Counted from the first letter of the stretch, positions 26,931 through 36,323 are shown. The stretch: DNA of 64,000 nt from Salinicoccus sp. Bachu38 (GCF_038561955.2 NZ_CP138333.2:1922001-1986000); one strand, 5' to 3'. Translations and numbers: made by a program. The notes: generated from the letters alone by a model not told the origin.

Positions 26931-28247
26931 CTAATGGGCATGCTCTTCATCCCCATCATCCCGGTTTTTAAGAAATACATATTCCCCGACGAAGATGACG
27001 ATGATGAAAATGAGCGAGACGGCAACAATCAGCCAGTCATTCATCAGCTTGACCCATATAAAGGCAGCGAGTACGACACCATCAAGGATGAAGGCTGTCA
27101 TGAGAATCCAGGGGTTGGCATCGACCTTGTTCCTCAAATGTCTGAACACGCCCCAGTGCACGATCATATCCATCACGAGATAGAGTATCGCACCAACCGA
27201 AGCGATGCGGCTGAGGTCGAAAATGACAGCCAGTATCATCGCAAGCACAATCGTGTAGACCAGTGTGTGCTTCTGGATGCGTCCTGGCATGCCGAAGTGC
27301 TTGTGTGGAATCAGTTTCATGTCCGTCAACATGGCAAGCATGCGGGAGACGGCAAATACGCTGGCAATGATGCCAGAGACTGTCGCGATGATGGCGATGG
27401 CGACGGTGAACCATACACCGTAGTCGCCGAATGCCGGCCTTGCGGCTTCAGCAAGCGAGTAGTCCCTTGCATCAATGATCTGGTCGAGTGGCAGGTTGCT
27501 GGATACTGCCCATGCGACCAGCAGATAGACGAAAAGGCTGATGGAGATTGATATGACGATCGCCCGGCCGATATTCCTGTTTGGATTGACGATTTCAGAA
27601 CCGCTGTTTGTGATCGTCGTAAATCCTTTGAATGAAAGGATGGTGAGTGCCACAGCTGCGATAATACTTGCAATTGTAGCGTCTTCAGTGCCCCCACTGC
27701 TCTCAGCCGGTGTGATGGAAAAGCCGGCGACCCATAGCCCACCCATCGCGAATGTGACAAGTCCGAGGATTTTAAGCAGGGAGACGATTGAGGTGAATGT
27801 CTGTATGAAACTGTTGCCGGAAATGTTGACCACAAACGCAAAGAGCAGGAGGCCCACAGCAAGCAAGGGCACCAGGTAGCTGGTCGCATCCATGTCGAAG
27901 ATCTGTAATGTATAGGTGCCGAAGGTACGCGCCACGAGACTCTGGTTGATGACCATGGAGACTGCCATCAGCATCGCTGCAGAAGCAGTGATGGTCCCCT
28001 GGCCATATGCTTTTGCCAGGAACATGCCGATGCCCCCTGCCGACGGATACTCATTACTCATCTTGACGTAGGAATAGGCACTGAAGCCCGTCACGATACC
28101 GCCTACGATGAACATGATAGGAAACCATGTTCCGGCAAGAGCCGCAACCTGCCCCAGCAGTGCAAATATGCCGGCACTGATCATCACGCCTGTACCGAGA
28201 CCGACTGCACCCGTCAGGGACAGGCTGTTCTTTTTATATTCACTCAT
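26931..28247 (-). CDS. APC-family amino-acid permease
   Basis: The 438-residue membrane protein has about 12 hydrophobic segments. The N-terminal GLGTGVMISAGIFALLGQVAA is the unwound first helix typical of the amino acid-polyamine-organocation superfamily. The C-terminus ends in an acidic/His tail (DDGDEEHAH). Substrate unknown. The ATG at 28247 has GAGGTGAAG upstream. A direct repeat resembling the sites at 25301 and 30608 lies about 50 bp upstream, which suggests control by the adjacent two-component system. Confidence 0.82.
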   Translation of the reverse strand: MSEYKKNSLSLTGAVGLGTGVMISAGIFALLGQVAALAGTWFPIMFIVGGIVTGFSAYSYVKMSNEYPSAGGIGMFLAKAYGQGTITASAAMLMAVSMVINQSLVARTFGTYTLQIFDMDATSYLVPLLAVGLLLFAFVVNISGNSFIQTFTSIVSLLKILGLVTFAMGGLWVAGFSITPAESSGGTEDATIASIIAAVALTILSFKGFTTITNSGSEIVNPNRNIGRAIVISISISLFVYLLVAWAVSSNLPLDQIIDARDYSLAEAARPAFGDYGVWFTVAIAIIATVSGIIASVFAVSRMLAMLTDMKLIPHKHFGMPGRIQKHTLVYTIVLAMILAVIFDLSRIASVGAILYLVMDMIVHWGVFRHLRNKVDANPWILMTAFILDGVVLAAFIWVKLMNDWLIVAVSLIFIIVIFVGEYVFLKNRDDGDEEHAH

Positions 28248-28295
28248 TATCTTCACCTCAGAAATATTGTTCTCTGGAGTATATGCCCATGTTTT

Positions 28296-28312
28296 ATGCA
28301 GATATTGTGCAG
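28296..28312. promoter_or_regulatory. Candidate response-regulator site upstream of the permease
   Basis: ATGCAGATATTGTGCAG contains two TGCAG half-sites exactly 11 bases apart, a spacing typical of OmpR-family binding sites. Confidence 0.4.
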
Positions 28313-28378
28313 TTTTTAAATTATTTCATATTACTTTTTATAATTGGTTCAGCATAATCAATGGATGACGTGTAGAAT

Positions 28379-29050
28379 CTACTGCTTAACCCACTTGTAG
28401 CCGACGCCCCATACTGTGTGGAAATAATCATCGATGGGGAAGCCCGCTTCCCTGGTCTTCTCCCGGATGTTCCTGACATGGGAGTCGACTGTCCGTCCTT
28501 CGGTCTCCGAATACATCCCCCACACCAGGTCAATCAGATGCTCCCTAGAATATACGCGCCCCGGGTGCTTCATGAGCAGTCCAATCAATGAAAATTCCTT
28601 GGGGGTCAGCTTGATATACTGGTCCCTGTAGGACAGTTCGAAGCGTTCCCTGTCCCAAAGTAGCCCGTCCATCTCGACATGGCTGGCCGGTTCCATCCGT
28701 CTTAATAAAGCTTCCATCCGTGCAATGAGCTCTTCCTCATCGAAGGGCTTTGTTATATAGTCGTCTGCCCCAAGCTTCAGACCTTTGACGATATCCGTCT
28801 TCTGTTCCCGTGCCGTCACCATGATGATGGGCACATCGGAATGATCGCGGATTTCGCGGCATACCTGCCATCCATCGATGTCAGGCATCATGATATCGAG
28901 CAGTACAATATCAAATCGCTCCTGTCCGATATATTCAAGCCCTTCTTTTGCCCCCAATGCCTTCTTGCAGTCGTAGCCATAGGGGCTCAGATACAATGTC
29001 AGTAATTCCAGCATCCGCTCTTCATCATCAATCAATAGCACTTTTTTCAT
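28379..29050 (-). CDS. OmpR-family response regulator
   Basis: The 223-residue regulator has an N-terminal receiver with the acidic pair DD at 8-9, the phosphoacceptor Asp52 in VLLDIMMPD and Lys in ITKPFDEEE. A winged-helix DNA-binding domain follows, with VDSHVRNIREKT in its recognition helix. The start at 29050 has AGGAGG six bases upstream. It overlaps the kinase gene by 23 bases, so the two are translationally coupled. Confidence 0.9.
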   Translation of the reverse strand: MKKVLLIDDEERMLELLTLYLSPYGYDCKKALGAKEGLEYIGQERFDIVLLDIMMPDIDGWQVCREIRDHSDVPIIMVTAREQKTDIVKGLKLGADDYITKPFDEEELIARMEALLRRMEPASHVEMDGLLWDRERFELSYRDQYIKLTPKEFSLIGLLMKHPGRVYSREHLIDLVWGMYSETEGRTVDSHVRNIREKTREAGFPIDDYFHTVWGVGYKWVKQ

Positions 29051-30431
29051 GATCATCCTCCTTCGGTAAAGTTATTTTGAAGACAGTTCCCTCGCCTACC
29101 TTGCTTTCAACTGCCATCCTGCCGTTGTGCAAAGCGACGATCTCTTTGGCGATGGTGAGCCCAAGACCGGATCCCCCCTTTGTACGGGATCTGGATTTTT
29201 CTGCACGATAGAGCCGCTCAAATATATATGGGAGATCTTCCTCGGCAATGCCCTCCCCTGTATCCGAAATGAGCGTCAGCACTTCATTTTCCCCCGGTAT
29301 CACTTCCAGCCTGACATGGTTTCCGCGGGGCGTGTATTTGATGGCATTATCCAATATATTGAGCAGCACCTGCTGGATCCTTTCCGGGTCGGCCTCGATG
29401 ACTACCTTGTCTGGGCAGTCATATGAAAAGTTTATATTCCGCTCTTCAATTGCCGGATAGACCCGCTCCACAACCTTTTGAATCAACACATCAAAGGCCA
29501 CTTCTTCTTTTTTTATAGCGAATGCATTCTGGTCTATTTTGGCCAGTTCGAACAAGGTTTTGACCAGTCCGGCCAGGTGATCCACCTCTTCCTGAATCAC
29601 CCGTATATACTTCCTACGGTCCGCTTCTGACAGGGAATCCCTGCTGATGATGTCGGCATACCCCTTCAGATAGGTCAACGGGGTGCGGAGTTCGTGGGCC
29701 ACACTTGCCAGAAATTCATTCCTTTCACTCTTCACGCGCTTCAAGTCCTTGGACAGCCGTGTGATGGCAGTCGCCAGTTCCCCGAGTTCATCATTCCGCT
29801 CTGTGGAGAGTGCCACATCATGATCGCCGCCATTCATTGCTTCAGTAGCCTGCTTCATTCTGACCAGCGGCTGGGTGATCACCTTGGACAGCACCATCAC
29901 CGTAATGATCGTCAGGATGACGGTCACCAATCCGATGAAGAGGAACTGACGACTGAGATTGCTGATGATCTCTTTGATGTGGTTGCTGTCGGCAAACATG
30001 AATACGTGTCCACTATGCGTCCCGTCCATAATGATCGGGCTGTCTGTCGCCACATACTTCTCATCCGACCAGTCCGATTCCAATATGACGCCCTCATCCG
30101 GCACCTGACCCTCATCCGTATGTTCGATGACCGCCTCGACCTCCGGCCCGATGGCGTCGGAACTCCTGATGACCTCCCCGCCGCGGTCCGTGATGGCCAC
30201 GATCAAATCAGATTCGGATTCCATGATGACGACATGGTCCAAAGTGGTCGATGTATAGTTCTCTTCCAATACATCCCGATGGGTATTTCCTCGCGCCAGC
30301 AAATCCCCCATCACTTCGTCGACGCGGTCATTGACCAGATTTGTATATAGTATGGAGAAGAGGATGAGTTCGACGGCGACGATGACCAGAAAGAACAGCA
30401 GTCCTATCTTCAAAGATAATTGATTCCGCAT
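29028..30431 (-). CDS. Sensor histidine kinase
   Basis: The 467-residue kinase has two membrane segments (about 8-28 and 163-183) flanking an extracytoplasmic domain of about 130 residues. A HAMP domain, a HisKA domain with His246 in SVAHELRTPLTY, and an ATPase domain (NILDNAIKYTP, DTGEGIAEED, GSGLGLTIAKE) follow. I chose the ATG at 30431 because AAGGAGGGG precedes it and the first membrane helix then starts at the usual place. Divergent from a DUF1541 gene. The signal is unknown, with copper or envelope stress a reasonable inference from the neighbours. Confidence 0.9.
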   Translation of the reverse strand: MRNQLSLKIGLLFFLVIVAVELILFSILYTNLVNDRVDEVMGDLLARGNTHRDVLEENYTSTTLDHVVIMESESDLIVAITDRGGEVIRSSDAIGPEVEAVIEHTDEGQVPDEGVILESDWSDEKYVATDSPIIMDGTHSGHVFMFADSNHIKEIISNLSRQFLFIGLVTVILTIITVMVLSKVITQPLVRMKQATEAMNGGDHDVALSTERNDELGELATAITRLSKDLKRVKSERNEFLASVAHELRTPLTYLKGYADIISRDSLSEADRRKYIRVIQEEVDHLAGLVKTLFELAKIDQNAFAIKKEEVAFDVLIQKVVERVYPAIEERNINFSYDCPDKVVIEADPERIQQVLLNILDNAIKYTPRGNHVRLEVIPGENEVLTLISDTGEGIAEEDLPYIFERLYRAEKSRSRTKGGSGLGLTIAKEIVALHNGRMAVESKVGEGTVFKITLPKEDDHEKSAID

Positions 30432-30607
30432 CACATTCCCCTCCTTCAATGACCCTTCATGTCCCTCGACAGGAATATACCGTAACTGCTCCACTTGCCC
30501 GTCATTGCAAGCATACCTCATTTCCTTGTACATCTTCCATTTCAGAAACCATATGGACGGTAAAATCTTCTACGGAACAGATTGATTTCATCCAAATTTC
30601 ACCATAT

Positions 30608-30624
30608 CTGCACATAAACTGCAC
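30608..30624. promoter_or_regulatory. Candidate response-regulator site between kinase and DUF1541 genes
   Basis: CTGCACATAAACTGCAC is two CTGCAC half-sites 11 bases apart. Read on the minus strand it is GTGCAGTTTATGTGCAG, matching the sites at 25301 and 28296. Confidence 0.45.
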
Positions 30625-30672
30625 ATTCCAGGGGTAACTTTCCAGTATCACAAAAAATGGAGGTAAGAGAGA

Positions 30673-31518
30673 TTGAGACAATTTCAAAGAATTTCTTTAT
30701 CAGGTGCTATGATCTTCACGTTAGCCTTGGGGGTCAGCCCAGGAGCAGTAAATGCAGGTGGGACAGACGCTACCCCACATGCAGATGGAAGCTATTACTA
30801 CTATGAAGTGGATGAGCATGGAAATAAGACGAAGTACATTGATGGTTTGACTGAAAAGGAATTGGAAGACGAATTGGGTTACCCTTATAACGAAGGTGGC
30901 AGCCATTACTACTACGAAGTCAATGAAGATGGAGATCAGACGAAGTACATCAACGGTCTGACCAAGGAAGAGTTGAAAGAAAGACTACATCACTATAATA
31001 TGCAATCCGAGTCCTATCCTGTTGGACACATGAATATGCAATCCGTCCCTCATTCAGGTGGACATATGAATCATTCCGCTGCAGCAATGTCGAGTTCTGG
31101 TGAAGTGCCTGAGGAATTGGAAGAAGCAGAAAATCCTGCATTTGATGTAGGAAGCACAGCAATCATCAAAGCCGATCATATGCAAGGTATGGATGGCGCT
31201 GAAGCAACCATCTCCGGCGCATTCGATACAACCGTGTATACCGTTTCCTATACGCCTACAACTGGTGGGGAACCGGTGGAAGACCATAAATGGGTCATCC
31301 ATGAGGAACTGGCAGATCCAGGCGAAGCACCATTGGAACCGGGTGACGAAGCAATCATGGATGCCACGCATATGGAAGGTATGGAAGGTGCTGTTGCTAC
31401 CATAGATTCAGCTGAACAGACCACCGTCTATATGGTGAACTTTGTAACCACAGACACTGGCGAAGAAGTACAGAATCATAAATGGGTGACGGAAAGCGAA
31501 TTGTCACCTGTCGAATAG
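30673..31518 (+). CDS. Secreted DUF1541 protein with YYYYEV repeats
   Basis: The 281-residue protein starts at a TTG preceded by GGAGG. An internal ATG would remove most of the signal peptide (about 1-28). Residues about 39-110 hold two copies of a ~35-residue repeat: YYYEV(D/N)E-G--TKYI-GLT-(K/E)EL. A His/Met-rich linker (GHMNMQS, GGHMNHS) follows, then two DUF1541 domains with ADHMQGM and ATHMEGM. From MSSSGEVP onward it is nearly the same as the protein at 25886. A copper-binding surface role like CopL is inferred from the domain and the His/Met residues. Divergent from the two-component system. Confidence 0.75.
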   Translation: MRQFQRISLSGAMIFTLALGVSPGAVNAGGTDATPHADGSYYYYEVDEHGNKTKYIDGLTEKELEDELGYPYNEGGSHYYYEVNEDGDQTKYINGLTKEELKERLHHYNMQSESYPVGHMNMQSVPHSGGHMNHSAAAMSSSGEVPEELEEAENPAFDVGSTAIIKADHMQGMDGAEATISGAFDTTVYTVSYTPTTGGEPVEDHKWVIHEELADPGEAPLEPGDEAIMDATHMEGMEGAVATIDSAEQTTVYMVNFVTTDTGEEVQNHKWVTESELSPVE

Positions 31519-31547
31519 CTTTAAATGCTCCCAAGAACCAACCAAAA

Positions 31548-31571
31548 CGTCCATTCATCTCTGAATGGACG
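31548..31571 (+). terminator. Hairpin after the DUF1541 gene
   Basis: A perfect 10-bp stem CGTCCATTCA with a 4-base loop lies 30 bp after the stop. No T-run follows. Confidence 0.45.
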
Positions 31572-31616
31572 CCTATATCGTGCATATACGAAGCAGTTTC
31601 AATTTATTCTGAACAC

Positions 31617-31654
31617 TACTCCCCCAAGTCCGCAGCAACGGGCCAGGGGGAGTT
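31617..31654. terminator. Second hairpin between convergent genes
   Basis: ACTCCCCC and GGGGGAGT arms enclose a GC-rich loop, followed by TATTTTG on the plus strand. Confidence 0.5.
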
Positions 31655-31686
31655 ATTTTGATTCCACCCACCAAAAACATTCATCA

Positions 31687-32409
31687 TTACAGCAAGCCTG
31701 CGCTGTCCATAAGCAGATAGATGCCCGTAACCACCAGAATGACATATGTAAAGATGCGGAATCCTTTCTGGTTGATGTATCTGAACAGCATCTGTCCCAC
31801 GAATAGTCCCATGAAAACCAGAGGCAGTCCCCACAGACTGGCTATCCAGACAGTCTGACCAGTGCCAGCAAAGACAATCTGGATAATCAGGCTCACAGTA
31901 TAGATGAACAGATAAAATGCAAGCGTTGTCCCCCTCACTTTCTCCTTCAGACTGTCTGTGCCTGAAAAGTAAAGAAGCAGCGGTGGACCGGGCATGCCGA
32001 TGCTCGTGGTAAGCGACCCTGCAATGCCGCCTGCAAAAAAGTCCCTGCCCCTGTTTCTGTCAATCCGGAACTTGAAGATCAGCAACAGCGTCAATGCGAG
32101 TATGACTATCCCGATGACGCGCTTCAATCCATCGATATCGACCATCAGAAAGATGATGATCCCGACGAACATCCCCACACTGCTTCCTATGATGAAACGC
32201 TTGAGCACCCCATAATCAATATCTTTCCTGATCCTTCGAATCAAAGCTGTTGAAATGACAAGGGATAGGACCAAATTGATCTGGATTGCTTCAGCCGGTT
32301 CGAATATCAGCAGCAGGAAAGGTGTCGCCAGGATTGAAAAGCCGAATCCCGTACTTGTCTGCAGTGTAGAAGCGACCAATATGATTATGATGAATACTGC
32401 AACTTCCAT
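31687..32409 (-). CDS. TauE/SafE (TSUP) family permease
   Basis: The 240-residue protein has seven to eight membrane segments and the two half-repeats of the sulfite exporter TauE/SafE family (STGFGFSILATP near the N-terminus, TSIGMPGPPLLLYF in the second half). Family members export sulfonates or sulfite, or import related anions. I use the ATG at 32409, preceded by GGGGAGAGG; the longer frame to 32547 adds a non-membrane segment with no ribosome site. Confidence 0.82.
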   Translation of the reverse strand: MEVAVFIIIILVASTLQTSTGFGFSILATPFLLLIFEPAEAIQINLVLSLVISTALIRRIRKDIDYGVLKRFIIGSSVGMFVGIIIFLMVDIDGLKRVIGIVILALTLLLIFKFRIDRNRGRDFFAGGIAGSLTTSIGMPGPPLLLYFSGTDSLKEKVRGTTLAFYLFIYTVSLIIQIVFAGTGQTVWIASLWGLPLVFMGLFVGQMLFRYINQKGFRIFTYVILVVTGIYLLMDSAGLL

Positions 32410-32795
32410 GAGTTCCTCTCCCCAATAAAAAGATAATGCTGACATACTACCATTTCTTCGCTTCTTTGGCACCCTGAAGCAAAACCTTCCCCTCTTGGAA
32501 ACCGCTGGCCTCCCTTGGAATTCTACATGCCCCCTCATCCACTCCATAATTTTGGACTTAGATCCTCATCCAATCATTTCTAGATTGGAAATTTCATCCT
32601 GTCACATTTCTGCCATTTCTAATTTCAGAGCTTGGAAACCGCTTACCCCCAGGTGTATCAGAACCCTTGGATGCCAAGGGATTCGGGCTTAGTATTCTGT
32701 AAATTAGGACTATAAATAAAACTATTGTAATTTGCCATCATTTTCTAGTATTATGAATCGGTGCTACTCAAGCGCATATAAGGAGGTTGATTGTG
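32410..32795. repeat. Noncoding region with a 13-bp direct repeat
   Basis: This divergent gap has no gene. CTTGGAAACCGCT occurs at 32494-32506 and again at 32631-32643, with shorter TTGGAA copies between. CCCTTGG/CCAAGGG can pair near 32665-32685. No known riboswitch was recognised. Confidence 0.4.
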
Positions 32796-33686
32796 ATGAT
32801 CAGAAAAGGACTCGGTAAAATTAATTTTGAAAAAGTAAAAATATCTGTGGCGCCAATAATTACACTTCAGACATTGATGAATATAGCTGCTGTCATATTG
32901 GGAGCTTTCCTCTTTTCCATTGGTGTGAATCTATTCATGATTCCTGGAAATCTGGGGGACGGTGGCGTATCAGGACTGGCAATCATAATCCTATATGCGT
33001 TTGATATCTCCCCGGCAATTTCCACACTCGTACTCAACGGCATCCTGCTCATTATTGGATTCAGATTCCTATCAAGACGTGGAATGTACTATACAATATT
33101 TGCAGTAATCATGATGTCAGTGTTCCTGGGAATTACGGAACCATGGGTCGTGCAGACAAACGAAGTGATGCTCAATGTCATATTCGGTGGTCTATTCCTT
33201 GGACTGGGCAATGGACTTGTCATCCGAATCGGGGCAACAACAGCAGGGTCGGCGATACTTGGCAGGATTGCCAATAAATATCTCGATGTAAAAATATCGA
33301 ATGCCGTATTGGTATTCGACCTCATGGTCATTACACTCGGTCTGACGGTACTGACAATTGAACAGGTGCTGCTCACCGTTGTAGCCATGTATATCAATGT
33401 GAAAGTCATGGACTTTATGATAGAAGGTATGAATCCGAAGAAGGCGATCACGATTATTTCACAGCACCCGGAAGTGCTGGGCAAACTGATCAACAGTGAA
33501 ATCGGACGCGGTGTAACCATGATGAACGGTAAAGGATTCTATTCCAGGGAAGAGAATGATATTCTCTATGTCGTCATCAATAAATCCAAATTGACCAGGC
33601 TTAAACGCCTGATCCAAAAGTACGATGAAGATGCCTTTGTCGTCGTCAACGATGTGAACAGCGTACTTGGCAGTTCATTTGTATAG
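32796..33686 (+). CDS. YitT-family membrane protein
   Basis: The 296-residue protein has about six N-terminal membrane segments (GVNLFMIPGNLGDGGVSG is a family hallmark) and a C-terminal soluble DUF2179 domain (about 215-290: RGVTMMNGKGFYS, then VVNKSKL-type strands). Function unknown for the family. AAGGAGG is 9 bases before the ATG at 32796; GTG and TTG codons just upstream are alternatives. Confidence 0.85.
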   Translation: MIRKGLGKINFEKVKISVAPIITLQTLMNIAAVILGAFLFSIGVNLFMIPGNLGDGGVSGLAIIILYAFDISPAISTLVLNGILLIIGFRFLSRRGMYYTIFAVIMMSVFLGITEPWVVQTNEVMLNVIFGGLFLGLGNGLVIRIGATTAGSAILGRIANKYLDVKISNAVLVFDLMVITLGLTVLTIEQVLLTVVAMYINVKVMDFMIEGMNPKKAITIISQHPEVLGKLINSEIGRGVTMMNGKGFYSREENDILYVVINKSKLTRLKRLIQKYDEDAFVVVNDVNSVLGSSFV

Positions 33687-33699
33687 AATATAGATGAAA

Positions 33700-33746
33700 A
33701 CAGGGTGCAGAATCTCGGAGAAGAGAAGCTGCACCCTGTTTTTTTA
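33700..33746 (+). terminator. Rho-independent terminator
   Basis: ACAGGGTGCAG and CTGCACCCTGT arms are followed by TTTTTTT, between the YitT gene and the convergent YfcC gene. Confidence 0.8.
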
Positions 33747-33761
33747 TTTTTCATATGCTTT

Positions 33762-35174
33762 CTAGAACGGCCCCCACTGCATCAGATGGGCGATTACAAG
33801 GGCGACTGCCCCGATGCCGTATGCGATGAGAAGGAACGGCCAGATAAATTTGAGCCAGTCCGTATATTGAACTTTGGCGATGACGAGTGCTGCCATGAAA
33901 TACCCTGAAGTCGGATAGAATATGTTCGAGAACCCATCACCCAGCTGAAAGGCAAGCACCGCATTCTGTCTGGTCATTTCCGTGATGTCCACCACCCCGA
34001 CCATGATCGGCATGGTGGCCGCTGCCTGTCCGCTTCCCGAAGGGATGACGAAGTTGAGCAGGCCCTGGGTGATCATCATCATCACCGGCACAAGGTTCTC
34101 AGGGATCGCGGTGATGAGGAGGCTGATTCCATAGACGACCGTATCGAGGATCTGCCCATCCTCAAGCACGATGGAGATTGCCCGGGCGACACCGACGATG
34201 AGCGAGCCGAGCAGGATATTCCTGATGCCGTCATTGATGGACTCGGCAATCCTCGATGGTCCCATGCCGGCAATCAGACCGCTGATGATGCCTGCGAACA
34301 GGTAGAATCCGGCAAGCTCCGTGAAATACCACCCGTGCACGAGAACGCCGTAGAACATGCCGCCGAATGATAATATGAAGGCCGCTGTAGCGATTTTCGT
34401 ACGCGTACTGATCTCTTCCTGCGGATCATCATCCGTATCCGTAATGAACTCGGAAGCCGGCACATCGTTCGTCTGGAGCGTCTTCGATGGATCATTCTTC
34501 ACCTTATTGGCATAGCGCAGCACGAACAGTATGCCGAGGATCAATATCACACTCAGGAGGATCGCCCTGTATCCCATACCGGAATATAAAGGCAGTTCGG
34601 CGATCGCCTGTGCCGTCCCCAGGTTTGCCGGGGCCGTCAGTGCGACTGCGAATCCGGTGACGGTTGCTACGAGCGTCGTTGCAGCTGCAGTAATCCTGTC
34701 GAAGCCGAGTCTGAGAAACAGCGGCAGCAATGCCGGCAGGAATATCAGCGAAGATTCGATATTCCCCGTGACCGCTACAAAGATGGCAAGCGGCACCATC
34801 ACTGTCGGGATGATCAGCAGGCCTTTGTTTGAAAATGACTTCGAAAGATAGTTGATGATCAGCCTGATGATGCCGGCATCCTCCACTATCTTGAACAGGG
34901 CACCGATTGCCATGATGCCGAAAATGATCTCTATTGTCGCGATGACACCGCGCGGCACGGCTGTCATATATTCCATGAAGCCGACAGGTGTCTGCTCCAC
35001 ACCGCTGTATGTACCCTGTACAATCATGTCCACGCCATCGACCGTTTCACGTTCATAGCTCCCCGCCGGAACAATGTATGTAGCAATCACACCGATGGTG
35101 ATCAGGGTGAATAGGATGACGTAGATATGCGGCATGACAAACCTATTCTGCTTTGATGACTTCTTCTTTGTCAT
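33762..35174 (-). CDS. YfcC-family transporter
   Basis: The 470-residue protein has about 12 membrane segments and belongs to the YfcC/DcuC-related ion transporter group. It starts FVMPHIYVILFTLI with an extracytoplasmic IVPAGSYER, has a conserved GNIESSLIFLPALLPL and ends in an NFVIPSGSGQAAATMPIM region. Members are proposed to move basic amino acids or short carboxylates; the substrate is not evident here. AAAGGAG lies about 15 bases before the ATG. Confidence 0.85.
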   Translation of the reverse strand: MTKKKSSKQNRFVMPHIYVILFTLITIGVIATYIVPAGSYERETVDGVDMIVQGTYSGVEQTPVGFMEYMTAVPRGVIATIEIIFGIMAIGALFKIVEDAGIIRLIINYLSKSFSNKGLLIIPTVMVPLAIFVAVTGNIESSLIFLPALLPLFLRLGFDRITAAATTLVATVTGFAVALTAPANLGTAQAIAELPLYSGMGYRAILLSVILILGILFVLRYANKVKNDPSKTLQTNDVPASEFITDTDDDPQEEISTRTKIATAAFILSFGGMFYGVLVHGWYFTELAGFYLFAGIISGLIAGMGPSRIAESINDGIRNILLGSLIVGVARAISIVLEDGQILDTVVYGISLLITAIPENLVPVMMMITQGLLNFVIPSGSGQAAATMPIMVGVVDITEMTRQNAVLAFQLGDGFSNIFYPTSGYFMAALVIAKVQYTDWLKFIWPFLLIAYGIGAVALVIAHLMQWGPF

Positions 35175-35433
35175 TGAAATTTTTTCTCCTTTCCCTCAAT
35201 TGGACTGATGAAAATCATAATTCCCGATAATTTTCATAATATTCTATACATAACAAGCTACTACAGCTCCGGGATAATGTAAATGTGCGTTCCATAAGTA
35301 ATCGTGTCTTTTGTAACCATTCATCATTTTTTCAAGACCCCAACATGAAACATCCCCCTGCCGATCGACAGAGGGAAGCTCAGCATCTCTATTCAGTTTT
35401 ATCGTAGATTTGCTGTTCATGGACTGGGAAACC

Positions 35434-36219
35434 CTATATCTCGATGTCCCAGTTCTCCTGTTCTTCCTTACGCATATTTTCTGCAGTGTCCTCAGGATAT
35501 GCGGTACGGAACTTGTGGTGGTCCTTCGGAATGACTTCGACCATCTTATCGATCATCATCTGGGGATCATTCTGCTGGTCGAGTCCCTGTTCACTTTCTT
35601 TGAGGTTTTCGACGGAAGTATGATGCTTGTCCGGATCGAACCATTCCCACTTCTCTTCCACGGCGCGATCATTGAATCCGGTATCGAATGGCCCCGGGTT
35701 GATTGTCGCAACCTGCACATTGAATTCCTCCAGCTCCTGCCTCAGCGACTTGGCGATGGCTTCGATGGCATGCTTGGAGGATGCATAGAGCCCCTTATAG
35801 GCGGAAGCCATCGTTCCGGCCATGGATGACATGAAGACGATCTTGCCCTGCCGCTTTTCGACGAAGTGCTCTGCTGCGATGCGCGCAGTCTCGAGTGTGC
35901 TGAACACGTTGACTTCGAACAGCTGTCTCAATGCCGACATCGGCACTTCCCAAATCGGGCCGCCTTCATTGACCGCAGCATTGGCGACGAATACATCATA
36001 GTCATAGTGTTTCATACGCTCCCGGTCATCCGCATTCGTGATGTCCATCTTCAGAATCTCAAGATCCACACCTGCCTTTTCTGCCGCTTCCTTCAGTCCA
36101 GTAATCTGAGGGTGGTTCTCTACAGCGGCAATGACCTTATGCCCTTCTTTTGCGAGCCCGAGTGCCGCTCCCTTGCCGAGTCCGGAACCGGCGCCTGTAA
36201 TCATGATGGTTTTAGCCAT
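35434..36219 (-). CDS. SDR family oxidoreductase
   Basis: This classical SDR is 261 residues long: cofactor loop TGAGSGLGKGAA, VANAA in place of NNAG, catalytic Ser in FMSSMAGTM and Tyr-x-x-x-Lys in YASSKHA, with a PGPFDTGF motif after it. The C-terminus differs from the GG-ending SDRs in the window and is rich in Asp/His. The upstream sequence contains a good sigma-B-type promoter, so it is probably a stress gene. Confidence 0.83.
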   Translation of the reverse strand: MAKTIMITGAGSGLGKGAALGLAKEGHKVIAAVENHPQITGLKEAAEKAGVDLEILKMDITNADDRERMKHYDYDVFVANAAVNEGGPIWEVPMSALRQLFEVNVFSTLETARIAAEHFVEKRQGKIVFMSSMAGTMASAYKGLYASSKHAIEAIAKSLRQELEEFNVQVATINPGPFDTGFNDRAVEEKWEWFDPDKHHTSVENLKESEQGLDQQNDPQMMIDKMVEVIPKDHHKFRTAYPEDTAENMRKEEQENWDIEI

Positions 36220-36262
36220 TTGTAATTGCCTCCTTGAATGCTTTGTTAATGATGGTTTTGTT

Positions 36263-36287
36263 TTTCCCTCTTCGCATCATCTTAAAC
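36263..36287 (-). promoter_or_regulatory. Sigma-B-type promoter for the SDR at 36219
   Basis: On the minus strand GTTTAA (36287-36282), a 13-base spacer and GGGAAA (36268-36263) match the sigma-B consensus GTTTAA-N12-15-GGGWAW, about 45 bp before the start codon. Confidence 0.6.
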
Positions 36288-36323
36288 GCGTCCTGTGGTA
36301 CAGGAGAAATTTCAGAACCTCCT

